A stretch of DNA of 64,000 bases, from contig NZ_QETH01000006.1 of assembly GCF_003105115.1 (NCBI RefSeq), positions 1 through 64,000 on the forward strand, given 5' to 3'. Shown here piece by piece: positions 16,787 to 26,923 of the stretch. The notes below the pieces were generated by a model. That model had not been told where the DNA came from and ran no database searches. It saw only the letters and a list, made by a program, of their open reading frames with translations. A program made the translations under genes and the position numbers. This DNA is from Flavobacterium sp. HTF (GTDB lineage: Bacteria; Bacteroidota; Bacteroidia; Flavobacteriales; Flavobacteriaceae). Each line of letters starts with the position of its first letter. Within the stretch, counting starts at the first letter, position 1.

Positions 16787-19021
16787 TTATTTTACTTCGA
16801 ATGAAACTTTTTCACCTGAGATACTGTTACTTCCAATCCATAAGTCAAATTTTCCTGCTTCGACTTTTTTCTTCATATCCATGCCGTAAAAAGCTAAATC
16901 ACTAATTGGAAGTTTGAACATAACTCGTTTTTCTTCTCCAGCCTTCAAGTCAATTCTTTGGAAGGCTTTCAATTCTCTTATTGGCAAGGCCACCGACGCC
17001 GCAAGATCCCTTGCATAAAGCTGTACGATTTCAGTTCCCTGATAATTTCCTGTATTTTTAAGAGATAGTGTTATTTCTAGTATATCATCTTTCTTTAAAA
17101 TGGTTTTGGAAAGTGCAATTTCCCTATACTCAAAATTGGTATAAGACAAACCAAAACCGAAAGGAAACAAAGGCTCATTCCCACTGTCCAAATAATAAGA
17201 TTTATTTCCAAGAGAAGTCTGAGAAGCCTCAATTGGGATATTATTCAGATTTAATTCGCTTCCGTTTGCCGGTCGTCCTGTTTTTAAATGTCCATAATAC
17301 ATTGGAATCTGTCCGACATTTTTAGGAAAAGTAATGGGTAATTTCCCTGACGGATTTACTATTCCAAACAACAAATTAATTATTGCCGGACCTCCCATTG
17401 TTCCTGGATGCCAGGCATATAAAACAGCATTTGATTGTGTTACTTCTTTTTCTATAGTTAATGGTCTTCCTGCCATAATAATAGTGACTAAAGGCGTTTT
17501 TGTTTTTTGTAAAGTTTCCAAAAGTTTTGATTGTAGCCCCTGGAAATTCAAATCAGATAAACTGTGGGCTTCTCCTGAAAGTATTGATTCTTCTCCCAGA
17601 AATAATAAAACAACATCTGCTTCTTTCGCAATTTTCCGGGCTTTATCGAAACCCGTTGAATCCTGATCCCTGGAATATTTTAAAATCGGTTCGTAAATAA
17701 TAGTAATATTTTCTCCGTACTTTTCTTTCAGGGCAAAAAGAGGTGTCACCGTGTGGTCTTTATCTCCGTCAAAAACCCAGGTTCCCATTTGATCGTGAGG
17801 TGCATTGGCTAAAGGACCAAATACAGCAATTGTTTTTGGTTTTTGGAGAGGCAAAATTTGTCCTTCATTTTTTAATAATACAATTGATTCTTCCGCTAAT
17901 TTTTCAGCTATCTTCAAATGTTCTTCTTTATAAAAAACTTCTTTAGTATTTCCTTTCACATAAGGATTTTCAAAAAGGCCTAAACTGTATTTTATTCTTA
18001 AAATATTGCGTACGGCATCATTTATAGTTTCAATTGCAATTTTCTTTTCTTTCCATAAAGATTCCGCATATTCCACATACGTACCGCTAACCATTTCCAT
18101 GTCAACTCCGGCATTGATTGCTTTTTCGGCTGCTTCTTTGTTGTCTGAACTAAAACCATGATCAACCATTTCATTAATCGAAGCCCAATCTGAAACTACA
18201 AATCCTCTAAAATTCCATTCTTTACGCAGCACCTCTTTCAGTAAAAATTCATTTCCAGACGAAGGAATTCCGTCATTGGCATTAAAAGCAGTCATGATCG
18301 TTGCCAGATTTGCTTTTTTTACTACTTGTTCAAACGGAACCAAATACACATTTCTAAACTGCCGTTCGGTAATTGCAGTAGTATTGTAATCACGTCCGCC
18401 TTCTGCAGCTCCGTATCCGGCAAAATGTTTGGCGCAGCCGGCAATCGAACTTGGATCTGATAAATTTTTTCCCTGAAAACCATTAACCATCGCAATACCC
18501 ATAATGGAAGTCAAATAAGGATCTTCACCACAACTTTCAGCAATTCTTCCCCATCTTGGATCTCGGGCAATATCAATCATCGGGGCAAATGTCCATCGAA
18601 TTCCTGTTTCTGACGCTTCCACTGCTGCAACTCGTGCAGCCTTTTCCACCAAACCCGGATTAAAACTTGCCGCCTGTCCTAATGGAATAGGAAATATGGT
18701 TTTGAAACCATGAATGACATCACGTCCAAAAATCAGGGGAATTCCTAATCTCGTTTGTTCAACAGCAAGTCTTTGGGCTTTATTGGCAATCTCAGGATTC
18801 GTTATACTCAAAACCGAACCTGCCATTCCTTGTTGAATAACTTTAAAATTGGTTTCCATATCATCAGCCGAAAGCTGATTCATCTGACCGATTTTTTCTT
18901 TCAAGGTCATTTTCTTCAACAGAACCTCGATCTTTTTTTCGATAACGGCACTGGAAGTCTGAGCGCTTGCTTTTAATCCAAAAAGGAATAAAAGCAGCGC
19001 TAAAAAGCAACTCTTTTTCAT
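16787..19021 (-). CDS. GH3 family beta-glycosidase (BglX-like)
   Basis: 744 residues with a signal peptide (cleavage near KASA/QT), so periplasmic. It has the full GH3 layout: an N-terminal barrel with GRDVIHGFKTIFPIPL and KHFAGYGA, nucleophile Asp278 in GFVVSDWAS, an alpha/beta sandwich, and a C-terminal fibronectin-III-like domain (VQLYARD...LKAFQRIDL). The BglX type cleaves terminal beta-glucosides. In this operon it probably removes glucose from glucomannan fragments or acts on beta-mannosides. It lies 20 bp after the symporter gene. Confidence 0.9.
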   Translation of the reverse strand: MKKSCFLALLLFLFGLKASAQTSSAVIEKKIEVLLKKMTLKEKIGQMNQLSADDMETNFKVIQQGMAGSVLSITNPEIANKAQRLAVEQTRLGIPLIFGRDVIHGFKTIFPIPLGQAASFNPGLVEKAARVAAVEASETGIRWTFAPMIDIARDPRWGRIAESCGEDPYLTSIMGIAMVNGFQGKNLSDPSSIAGCAKHFAGYGAAEGGRDYNTTAITERQFRNVYLVPFEQVVKKANLATIMTAFNANDGIPSSGNEFLLKEVLRKEWNFRGFVVSDWASINEMVDHGFSSDNKEAAEKAINAGVDMEMVSGTYVEYAESLWKEKKIAIETINDAVRNILRIKYSLGLFENPYVKGNTKEVFYKEEHLKIAEKLAEESIVLLKNEGQILPLQKPKTIAVFGPLANAPHDQMGTWVFDGDKDHTVTPLFALKEKYGENITIIYEPILKYSRDQDSTGFDKARKIAKEADVVLLFLGEESILSGEAHSLSDLNFQGLQSKLLETLQKTKTPLVTIIMAGRPLTIEKEVTQSNAVLYAWHPGTMGGPAIINLLFGIVNPSGKLPITFPKNVGQIPMYYGHLKTGRPANGSELNLNNIPIEASQTSLGNKSYYLDSGNEPLFPFGFGLSYTNFEYREIALSKTILKKDDILEITLSLKNTGNYQGTEIVQLYARDLAASVALPIRELKAFQRIDLKAGEEKRVMFKLPISDLAFYGMDMKKKVEAGKFDLWIGSNSISGEKVSFEVK

Positions 19022-19041
19022 TACTTAAATTTTTAGCTCAA

Positions 19042-20679
19042 TTAGTAGAACAAAGCATACATTGCAAAGCAGGCCACAATAAGCAAAAGCGCCTGATAAC
19101 GGAAATTTTTATACCAAACTACATCTTTAAGAGCGATGGTCTCTTCGATCCAAATGGCTTTTGTCCAGGTATTTTCTTTGACCTTTTCTTCAAGTGGCGG
19201 TTCGGTAGACAGACTGACCATTAGATTGACCAAAATACTTAATACCAAAATAATCGGCGCCAATAGTAAAAAGTGAAGTCCCAATTCAAAACCAAAAATA
19301 TACTTCGCCAGCATAATAACCATTGCTATAAACAATCCTGACATCAGGCCACTGAAAGCCCCAATCGCGTTGGAACGTTTCCAGAATAATCCCAGGAAAA
19401 AAGTTCCTACAACTGGCGGTGCCAGATACGAAAGTATCTCCTGATAGTAAGCAATTAACGAATCGAATTTACCAATGTAAGGCGCCCATAAAATGGCGAT
19501 TATTAATGTAACAACTGCCGTAATCTTTCCAACTTTTACCTTTTTTTCGCTTGTTGCATTTTTATCAAATTTGCTGTAAAAATCCATGGTAAAAAGGGTT
19601 GAAACCGAATTTAAAGTCGCGCTCAAGGCGGAAGTTAAAGCCGAAATCATGGCAGATAATATAATTCCGATTAAACCAACGGGAAGTACTTTACTGATTA
19701 ATCTTGGGTATACCTGATCTGTATTGATTCCGTATTTTGATTTAAGCTCGCTTCCGCTAATGATTTCTTGAGGCAGATTTTCGACTCCAAAGAGATTGAT
19801 TCCTCTGGCAATCAGACCTGGGAAAATGAAAATAAACAGTGTAAACAAATACAGAAATCCAACCAATAAAACCCCTTTACGGCCATGATCGATTGATTTT
19901 GCAGATAAAACCCTTTGCACCATAACCTGATTGTTTCCCCAGAAATAAAATCCTAAAATCGGAATTCCAACCCACATTCCGAGCCACGGAACTGTTGGAT
20001 CATCCATCGATCTGGTTAGTTTTAGCCAAACCCCTTCCTGAAACTGCGTATAAAAAGCATCCCAGCCGCCAATGCTGTCCATGGCAAAAAAGGCCAGTAA
20101 AGTTGATCCTATTATAAGCACAAAAGCTTGAATTACCTCAGTATTAATTACGGATGAAAGTCCTCCAATTATAGTATAACTTCCTGCAACTATACCCATT
20201 CCAATAATGAGTATCATCATATCGACACCCGGAAAAATCATATTGATAATCAAAGCGCCTGCATATAAAGTTGCTGATGCATCTAAAAAGATATTTCCAA
20301 CTATTGTTATAAAAGAAAAATACGTTCTTGACCTAACATCAAAGCGTCGCTCCAGAAATTCAGGCATTGTAAAAATTCCGGATTTAATATAAAACGGAAG
20401 AAAAAAGATCGCGAAGAAAACCATAACGAGAATCGAAATCCAGTTGTAATTAAAAACGGCAATTCCGTTAATGAATCCTTCTCCCGAATTCCCCATCAAA
20501 GTAGAACTTGAAATACTGGCCGCAAATAGCGACAAACCCACCATGGGCCACTTTAAATCTCTACCTGCCAAAAAATAAGCATCAGAATCACTTGATTTAC
20601 TATTCTTTAATCCCCACCAAACAATAAAGATGATGTACAATACGATGACAACTAAGTCGATTATATTTAAATTTAGCAT
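19042..20679 (-). CDS. Sodium/solute symporter (SSS family)
   Basis: 545 residues with about 13-14 membrane helices. The SSS pattern is clear: DAYFLAGRDLKWPMVGLSLFA near the start, then GSYTIIGGLSSVINTEVIQ and SAMISALTSALSATLNS. It sits in the inner membrane and takes up a sugar with Na+. Placed among mannan enzymes, its cargo is probably mannose or short manno-oligosaccharides. Only 3 bp separate it from the preceding glycosidase gene, consistent with strict co-expression. Confidence 0.9.
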   Translation of the reverse strand: MLNLNIIDLVVIVLYIIFIVWWGLKNSKSSDSDAYFLAGRDLKWPMVGLSLFAASISSSTLMGNSGEGFINGIAVFNYNWISILVMVFFAIFFLPFYIKSGIFTMPEFLERRFDVRSRTYFSFITIVGNIFLDASATLYAGALIINMIFPGVDMMILIIGMGIVAGSYTIIGGLSSVINTEVIQAFVLIIGSTLLAFFAMDSIGGWDAFYTQFQEGVWLKLTRSMDDPTVPWLGMWVGIPILGFYFWGNNQVMVQRVLSAKSIDHGRKGVLLVGFLYLFTLFIFIFPGLIARGINLFGVENLPQEIISGSELKSKYGINTDQVYPRLISKVLPVGLIGIILSAMISALTSALSATLNSVSTLFTMDFYSKFDKNATSEKKVKVGKITAVVTLIIAILWAPYIGKFDSLIAYYQEILSYLAPPVVGTFFLGLFWKRSNAIGAFSGLMSGLFIAMVIMLAKYIFGFELGLHFLLLAPIILVLSILVNLMVSLSTEPPLEEKVKENTWTKAIWIEETIALKDVVWYKNFRYQALLLIVACFAMYALFY

Positions 20680-20682
20680 AAT

Positions 20683-22212
20683 TTATTGTTGGTATGTAGT
20701 GTAAAGAATAACGCTTTTTGCCGGAATTGAAACGGGAATACGCTTTCCTTTTAGATTAATTTTTTCGATAGGAACCGGATATCCTTTTGCATCAACCGGA
20801 CGATTATTTTCACTATATAAATATTTATTCAACTTTGATTTTAGTTTCAGGCCTTTAGTGTCAATTGTAAAATTGGCAGCTGCATCACTATTGTTTACAA
20901 TGGCAATCGTAAAATCTCCAGAAGTTGTAATTCCGATTGTTGCACGAACTTTATCAATGCTTAAATTATCTAATTTTACTATTTTCATGTCCCCTGTAAA
21001 ATTACGGGTCATAACTGACCAGGTATAAAACCAGGGACGTAAATCTTCATCCGCTTTATCATCTGTCAATTCTTTACCTAAACTATTAAACATTCCCCAG
21101 CGTTTCAATTGGTACTTATCTCCTTTATCATCTTTAGTATGCATGGCATCATCTAAATCCCATGCCACAATAGCATCAAAACCACTGTTTATAGCTTGAA
21201 TCAAAGCATCCGCCATATCTACTCCGTAATCATAATCATAAACCGAAAGCTGACTATCAACGCTTGTGAATTTATCTCCCAAATGTTTCTTTGATGAAGG
21301 TTCTCCTTTAAGCCCCAACTCCCCTAGAATGAATGGTTTTTTATGAACTGAATCGGTAAAACGAACCAGATCGCTAAACTTCTTTTGAAATAACCCAGAA
21401 CGAATACTTTCCTTTGAAGGATAATCGTGTACATCGTAAGCTGCAACTAAATCAGGAATTTGAAGAGCCGTTTGTTTCGCCCAATCCAAACCTTTGTATT
21501 TTGATCTTGGATTATTAAAATCTGTTGCATCAGGGCCAATAATCGAAATCTTTTTACCTAATCCCGCTTTTTCAATTGATTTATGAAGCATTTGTATACC
21601 TTCTTTCCATTGCTGAAAATCTCCGTCAGTTGTCGCCCAGTCACCATTAGGCTCATTAACCAAGTTGTAATATTTAATACAACTGTATTTTTTTACATTA
21701 AGTAAATGATCCAGATTTTTGACAATCAGATCTATCCATTTTTGATCGTTGGCTCCCGTAAAACTATTTTGCAAATTTAAATGCGTATCATGAAGTTTGT
21801 AAGGTTGACCCCATTCTCCCAGAATTACAATAATTTTATTTTTTTCGCAGTAATCTAAAAGTTTATACAAGGCTTTCATCTGATCACTTTCAAAATCTAC
21901 AATTGGATTTCCAGTTGCATCAAAACCTTTGAGATAACGCCAATTTGCCTGATCCATTACTCTGGCAATTTTTGGTTTTATAAACGAAACACGATCAAAA
22001 ACCAATTGCCATTTTTCATCCGTCATAAGTTTCCCCCACTGTGAATCATCAGTATCAGCATGTGGATAGGCCGAAAATTCAATACCGCTTCCAATAAATT
22101 CATTCGAAATTATCTCCTTTGGATTTATGGAAACTATTGGAATTGCATTTTGGCTTTTCGCCGAAAAACCAATTATTGCACAAAACAGTGCAATGCTATT
22201 TTGAATTTTCAT
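20683..22212 (-). CDS. Clan GH-A glycoside hydrolase, family not assigned
   Basis: 509 residues with a signal peptide (FSAKS/QN, about 20). A TIM-barrel with acid/base Glu187 in NLVNEPNGDWA and probable nucleophile Glu298 in PFILGELGLKG is followed by a beta-sandwich of about 110 residues (ending PAKSVILYTT). It is a clear paralogue of the product of 24460-25935, sharing NEPNGxWAxTD, YDxHxYPSK, ADALIQ-VNSG/INSG and DDAMH. Its start overlaps the GH130 stop by 17 bp. The fold and context suggest action on manno- or glucomanno-oligosaccharides. I cannot place it in a numbered family. Confidence 0.8.
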   Translation of the reverse strand: MKIQNSIALFCAIIGFSAKSQNAIPIVSINPKEIISNEFIGSGIEFSAYPHADTDDSQWGKLMTDEKWQLVFDRVSFIKPKIARVMDQANWRYLKGFDATGNPIVDFESDQMKALYKLLDYCEKNKIIVILGEWGQPYKLHDTHLNLQNSFTGANDQKWIDLIVKNLDHLLNVKKYSCIKYYNLVNEPNGDWATTDGDFQQWKEGIQMLHKSIEKAGLGKKISIIGPDATDFNNPRSKYKGLDWAKQTALQIPDLVAAYDVHDYPSKESIRSGLFQKKFSDLVRFTDSVHKKPFILGELGLKGEPSSKKHLGDKFTSVDSQLSVYDYDYGVDMADALIQAINSGFDAIVAWDLDDAMHTKDDKGDKYQLKRWGMFNSLGKELTDDKADEDLRPWFYTWSVMTRNFTGDMKIVKLDNLSIDKVRATIGITTSGDFTIAIVNNSDAAANFTIDTKGLKLKSKLNKYLYSENNRPVDAKGYPVPIEKINLKGKRIPVSIPAKSVILYTTYQQ

Positions 22213-23227
22213 TTTGGGAATCTTTTAAAGTTTTTAATAATTCATTAATGTCGCAGGTTGCCAGTCCAACGTATTTATCAGCTGCGCCGTAATAAACATA
22301 TAAAATATTATCGACAATCATATTGCCCGTAGGAAAAACACATCCTTTATAAAATCCTTCAATCTCATAATCGTGTTCCGGTTCCATAATCCAGTCTTCC
22401 AATCGCGCCGTTACTTTTGTTGGATCATCTAAATCCAACAAAGCTACACCCACTCTGTAATAGCCATTTCCACCGTTTTCAACTCCGTGATAAATTAAAA
22501 GCCAGCCATCGTCTGTACGAAGTGGTGGAGTACTTCCTCCAATTTTTTCTTCCCAGGTTCCATTTATTCCACTTAATAAAAGAGTACTTTTTTCTTCCCA
22601 AACCATTAAATCATCGGAATATCTTATCCAGATCGATGGATAATCACAGCCGTATTCAGCTCCAATCCATTGTTTCGGTCGGTGCAGCATGGCATATTTT
22701 CCGTTGATTTTTTCCGGGAATAAAATCACATCACGATCATCCAGATTGGAAGTTGTGATGCGGCCCAGTCTTCTAAAGTTTTTAAAATCTGTGGTTACAG
22801 CCAAACCTGAATTGGCAATATTATGTTTGTAAACTGCCGGTGCATCAGGCCCAGTTTCCGGAAGGTTAATTACATCATGGGGAAATGTCCAGTAACGTCC
22901 CGGAGGATAGGGCCTGTAAGCATAAGTAACATAGTATTCATTTCCGAATTTTATAATTCTCGGATCTTCAACACCGCCCATATCCGGTCCGTTGCTGCTT
23001 GGTCCAAAAACAGGTTGGTCTGATTCTCTTTTAAAATTAATACCATCCGTACTTGTTGCCAGTCCCACGCGAATAAAATGCTGTTCATCATCTCCGGCTG
23101 CTCTGTAAAGCATATAAAAAGTCCCGTTTTCATACCATACTCCCGGATTACAAACAACAAGATTTTCCCAATAATTACTAGGGTTTGGACTTAAAACTGG
23201 GTTTTGGGTGCACTTAATTAATTTCAT
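22196..23227 (-). CDS. GH130 beta-mannoside phosphorylase
   Basis: 343 residues without signal peptide, so cytoplasmic. The five-bladed propeller family GH130 is shown by NPVLSPNPSNYWE, CNPGVWYENGTFYMLYR, catalytic Asp88 in GGVEDPR, and later LHRPKQW and IGGSTPPLRTDDGWLLIYHG. Such enzymes phosphorolyse beta-1,4-mannosyl links to mannose 1-phosphate. Together with the symporter it completes intracellular use of mannan fragments. No epimerase gene is nearby, so the substrate is more likely manno-oligosaccharide than mannosylglucose, but this is inference. Confidence 0.9.
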   Translation of the reverse strand: MKLIKCTQNPVLSPNPSNYWENLVVCNPGVWYENGTFYMLYRAAGDDEQHFIRVGLATSTDGINFKRESDQPVFGPSSNGPDMGGVEDPRIIKFGNEYYVTYAYRPYPPGRYWTFPHDVINLPETGPDAPAVYKHNIANSGLAVTTDFKNFRRLGRITTSNLDDRDVILFPEKINGKYAMLHRPKQWIGAEYGCDYPSIWIRYSDDLMVWEEKSTLLLSGINGTWEEKIGGSTPPLRTDDGWLLIYHGVENGGNGYYRVGVALLDLDDPTKVTARLEDWIMEPEHDYEIEGFYKGCVFPTGNMIVDNILYVYYGAADKYVGLATCDINELLKTLKDSQNENSK

Positions 23228-23249
23228 TTTGCTTATTGTATTTTGGTTT

Positions 23250-24443
23250 TTATTTTACTGTTGTGTTCGCTGCCATTGTGTACATATCGGGCAATTTTTT
23301 ACTGAAAATCATATTCGGACTCGCATAAAGCAACTTGAAATTTGCCGCTGAGCTATGACCTTCAAACGGCGCATAAAAATGACTTCCTTCGTGAGATGGA
23401 TCGTACTTGTTTCGCCACATTACGACCATGCTGACTTTTTTTCCCGTAAGTGGAATACTGATTTCGTTTGTCCAATAGGTGTCGTAAGGTGCTCCGCTTT
23501 TCACAATACCTTCTACTCCGGTTTCCGTTACGCCGCATGGTTTTAATTTTTGCTGTGAAAGCGAAGCCAGATTTCGAAGATTAGTACTGAAAGCAGCCGT
23601 ATTGGTTCCGTGGTAACTATCCCATCCTAAAAAATCAACATAATCATCTCCCGGCCATCTGAACAGGAAATTCTCAACAGTTCCCTGTCCGTCTAGTTGT
23701 GGCGAAATGGCATAAATAAAACTGTGAACTTGTTTTTTATTTTTAAGATAATCAATAGTATATTTCCATAAACTGATAAATTCCTGCTGTGTAATCGCAC
23801 TTGAACCCCACCAGGACCAGGTTTGTGTGTGTTCATGAAATGGGCGGAAAATAACCGGAATTACTTTCCCGTTGCTATCTTTTAAATTATTAGCGAAAAC
23901 AGCTAATTTATCCAGCCATGAATTGAATTTGATATTGGTCGTACTTCCTTCTGTCAGGATTTCTTTTGCAACAGTATTATTAGAATTATCCCAACTGTCT
24001 CCACCAGTTAACGGATTGTTCAAATGACAGCAGGCTGTTATGACTTCGCCTCTTTCTCTGGCTTCTTTGATTACTCTTATTCTGTCACTGTTAAGGGTTG
24101 AAGTCATACTTCTATCATCCATAATCTCAGCAAAATCAACACTGAAAACGCCCGGATAATCCCCACAAACATCTTTAATATCGGATCGTCCTGCCACTGT
24201 TATCCAGTTCCTTCCGTACAATAAATCGTCGTGATGACCAAACATGGTTCCTTTTTCCTGAATTCTCCACAAGTTAGAATACAGGGCTTTGGTTTCGGCT
24301 GTTGCATTGGCATCCGTTAATTGAAGCGTAACCGAAGTTTGCACTTCAGGATCTGGTCCGTGAGAATCCGTATTTTCATCAGAAGAAGAACATCCGGCGA
24401 AAAACAAACTTATCGTAACCAAAATTGCATATAGTGATTTCAT
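23250..24443 (-). CDS. GH26 endo-beta-1,4-mannanase, lipoprotein
   Basis: 397 residues with a lipoprotein signal ending in FAGC (Cys18) followed by an acidic Ser/Asp-rich linker that favours export to the cell surface in Bacteroidota. GH26 features are GHHDDLLYGRNW, acid/base Glu204 in FRPFHEHTQTWSWWG, and nucleophile Glu307 in GVTETGVEG. It should be the first enzyme to cut polymeric mannan outside the cell. It sits between the GH-A lipoprotein gene and the GH130 gene with 16- and 22-bp gaps. Confidence 0.92.
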   Translation of the reverse strand: MKSLYAILVTISLFFAGCSSSDENTDSHGPDPEVQTSVTLQLTDANATAETKALYSNLWRIQEKGTMFGHHDDLLYGRNWITVAGRSDIKDVCGDYPGVFSVDFAEIMDDRSMTSTLNSDRIRVIKEARERGEVITACCHLNNPLTGGDSWDNSNNTVAKEILTEGSTTNIKFNSWLDKLAVFANNLKDSNGKVIPVIFRPFHEHTQTWSWWGSSAITQQEFISLWKYTIDYLKNKKQVHSFIYAISPQLDGQGTVENFLFRWPGDDYVDFLGWDSYHGTNTAAFSTNLRNLASLSQQKLKPCGVTETGVEGIVKSGAPYDTYWTNEISIPLTGKKVSMVVMWRNKYDPSHEGSHFYAPFEGHSSAANFKLLYASPNMIFSKKLPDMYTMAANTTVK

Positions 24444-24459
24444 AGTTTAATTTTTAATA

Positions 24460-25935
24460 TTAATAATCAAAATTGGTTAATACCAAAAGGCCCTCTGCCG
24501 GAATGGTTTCTATTTTATTTTTCTTTAAATCTAAAGTGATATTAGTTTTTACAGGAAGTAATGTATGATCACCTTCCAATTTCAATTTGTCTTTGGCGTA
24601 AACAAATCTTTTTACATGATTTAAGACAGGAAGTCCATTCGAAGTAAGCTTAATATTTGCTTCTTTAGAAGAAACATTGACAATGGCGATCATATTTCTG
24701 CCATCCTTTGAAATGGAGATTGCTTTAATGTTTGGATTTCCATCCACTGAAATTTTATGAACCTGGCAACCGGACGGCATATATTTGGTAAGCAGCGACC
24801 ACGCATAAAACCACGGTCTAACTTCTTCTTCTTCTTTTCCAAAATATTCATCTCCCAAAATATTCCAGAATCCCCAGACTTTCAATTTGTTCTTCTGTTC
24901 TCTGCTGTGCATGGCATCGTCCAGCATCCAGGCAATTGAGCCGGAATATCCGGAGTTTACCGTCTGAATCAAAGCATCTGCCATATCAGATCCGTATACA
25001 AAATCATAAACAAACATTTGAGAATCTTCTACAGAAGCGTATGGTTTTGCTTTGGCTCGCGCAATGTTCTCCTTCATTAAAGCTTCGTCCTGCTTTTCGA
25101 CAAACTTGAAACCAATTTCGCCCATTACAATTGGCTTGCCAGATGGAACCGCATCTTTATAAGCTTTTAAAATTGATGTATAATCTCCTGAATTTACCGT
25201 GATTTTTGAGGGATAAGTATGAATATCATAAACACCAATCGAGGTATCAAGATCTTTAACAGAATTCGTAATCCAATCTACTTTATCGGTTTTCCAAATT
25301 GCAATATCGGGTCCCATCAGACTGACTTTCTGATCTAAATTCAACACTTTTAATTGTGTCGAAAAATACTGTGCTGCCTTTTTCCAGAGATCATAATTTT
25401 CATCGGTTGCAGCCCAATATCCGTTGGGCTCATTGATCATATTGTAATAAAGAATACAGGAAAATCCTTTTTTATTTGCTAAAAAATCCAGGTACTGTGC
25501 AGCTAATTTTAAATTGTTTTCAGAAATAGTATTGGTTTTACTGTTCACCATTCTGTCACCCCAGTCTCCCAGTACCACTTTTACATTTCGGGACTGGCAA
25601 TATTCCAGGATTGGAGCAATGTTTTCATAATTCTTCTTTTCGTTGAGTACACCATTTTCAATTACCGAAGTTGTATTGATCATTACCCGTATGAATTGAG
25701 GCTTCATAAAATCAAGACGGGCATATAACTTATGCCAATCTTCGACAGAAATTTTTAATTGTTTTTCCCCATAATCCAATTGGTACGGATCCCACTGCAC
25801 TCCATTTCCAATGTAATTAGGATTTATAATTGAAGTGTTATCAACAGCAACAGTTGCATCGGGCAAAGCCGAGCAACTGATTACTGTTGTCACTAACCAA
25901 AATGATACTATAATTTTAGAAACTACATGTCTCAT
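24460..25935 (-). CDS. Clan GH-A glycoside hydrolase lipoprotein, paralogue of 20683-22212
   Basis: 491 residues. A lipobox ends at Cys21 (TTVISC), so this copy is membrane-anchored while its paralogue at 20683-22212 is soluble. Acid/base Glu169 lies in NMINEPNGYWA and the probable nucleophile Glu273 in PIVMGEIGFKF. A C-terminal beta-sandwich ends with GLLVLTNFDY. Anchoring plus position upstream of GH26 suggests a surface or outer-membrane step in mannan breakdown. The family number is not recognisable by eye. Confidence 0.8.
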   Translation of the reverse strand: MRHVVSKIIVSFWLVTTVISCSALPDATVAVDNTSIINPNYIGNGVQWDPYQLDYGEKQLKISVEDWHKLYARLDFMKPQFIRVMINTTSVIENGVLNEKKNYENIAPILEYCQSRNVKVVLGDWGDRMVNSKTNTISENNLKLAAQYLDFLANKKGFSCILYYNMINEPNGYWAATDENYDLWKKAAQYFSTQLKVLNLDQKVSLMGPDIAIWKTDKVDWITNSVKDLDTSIGVYDIHTYPSKITVNSGDYTSILKAYKDAVPSGKPIVMGEIGFKFVEKQDEALMKENIARAKAKPYASVEDSQMFVYDFVYGSDMADALIQTVNSGYSGSIAWMLDDAMHSREQKNKLKVWGFWNILGDEYFGKEEEEVRPWFYAWSLLTKYMPSGCQVHKISVDGNPNIKAISISKDGRNMIAIVNVSSKEANIKLTSNGLPVLNHVKRFVYAKDKLKLEGDHTLLPVKTNITLDLKKNKIETIPAEGLLVLTNFDY

Positions 25936-25960
25936 AAAAGTGTTTTTATGACATTTATAT

Positions 25961-26902
25961 TTAGTCTAGTTTCGTAACATCAATCCAGAAACGTCTTGGC
26001 TTCTTAACGAATTTATCATAGTCAGAATAAATCTTATCCCAATCATCTGTTCCGTTTAAATTGAAGGCAAAAGCATTATTTGCAATTGTTTTCGTACTTG
26101 AGTTTCCTAGATTTTCAGTTCCTGCATTTTCAAAAGTTCCTACTTTTGCAGTTCCGTCGGCAAATGTAAAAGTGATGGTTCCCGTGGCATAATTCCGAAG
26201 CCATTTTCCTTCTCCTGACGGAATTTGTCTGTAGAATTTTTTGACGTCTGTCAGAGGCGTTCCCACATAAACGAAATCGGCATATTTTCCATCGGCTCCA
26301 GCTGTATTGGTTACTGTTCCGTACGTATTTCCATCTTCGGTAATTCCGTCCATTTTAAAAACAAGCTGATTGTCCAGTTCTTTATCCGGACCTTCTGCAG
26401 CCGACCAAATCCAGGGTTTATCAGTCATTGCCAAAACTGCACCACCACCATATTCTGGTCCGGTTCCTCCGTAAACAACCAGATTATCAACATCAAAAGT
26501 TCCGACCAGCGATTCTCTAAAGGAACTTGCTATAACAGTATAATTTCTTGATTTTCCGCTTGGAGACGTAACTGTTAACGTTGCGCTATGTTGTGCATTT
26601 TCAAAATTTAATGCTTCCCCCTCATTTACAGATGATTTTCCTCCATAAGACAAAACCAATTCTTTGATCACAATGTGACTCAAATCTGGAACCGCTCCTA
26701 CATTTATCGCCAAATTTATGGTTCCGGTTTGATTGTCAACACGAACAACCTGAGCACTTCCCACCTGATTTTCAAATTTTATTTCTAAGACATTGCGTTC
26801 ATTGTTCCAATTTCCTTGTTCAATATCTTCCAAAGGATCGCTTTGACAACCCGATTGTGTCAAGGCAATGACAGCAAACAGGACGTATAGTATTTTTTTC
26901 AT
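25961..26902 (-). CDS. Surface glycan-binding lipoprotein (SusE/F position)
   Basis: 313 residues with a lipoprotein signal (lipobox QSGC, Cys19) followed by acidic residues. The N-terminal ~110 residues look like an immunoglobulin-like DUF5018-type module (VVRVDNQTGTINLAINVG, ending SRNYTVIAS). The C-terminal ~190 residues are beta-rich with many Trp and Tyr (PWIWSAAEG, GKWLRNYATG, RFWID). No catalytic motif is seen. Directly after susD this is the usual place of the glycan-binding protein, here presumably for mannan. Confidence 0.75.
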   Translation of the reverse strand: MKKILYVLFAVIALTQSGCQSDPLEDIEQGNWNNERNVLEIKFENQVGSAQVVRVDNQTGTINLAINVGAVPDLSHIVIKELVLSYGGKSSVNEGEALNFENAQHSATLTVTSPSGKSRNYTVIASSFRESLVGTFDVDNLVVYGGTGPEYGGGAVLAMTDKPWIWSAAEGPDKELDNQLVFKMDGITEDGNTYGTVTNTAGADGKYADFVYVGTPLTDVKKFYRQIPSGEGKWLRNYATGTITFTFADGTAKVGTFENAGTENLGNSSTKTIANNAFAFNLNGTDDWDKIYSDYDKFVKKPRRFWIDVTKLD

Positions 26903-26923
26903 AATTAGTTATTTTTTTAAGAA

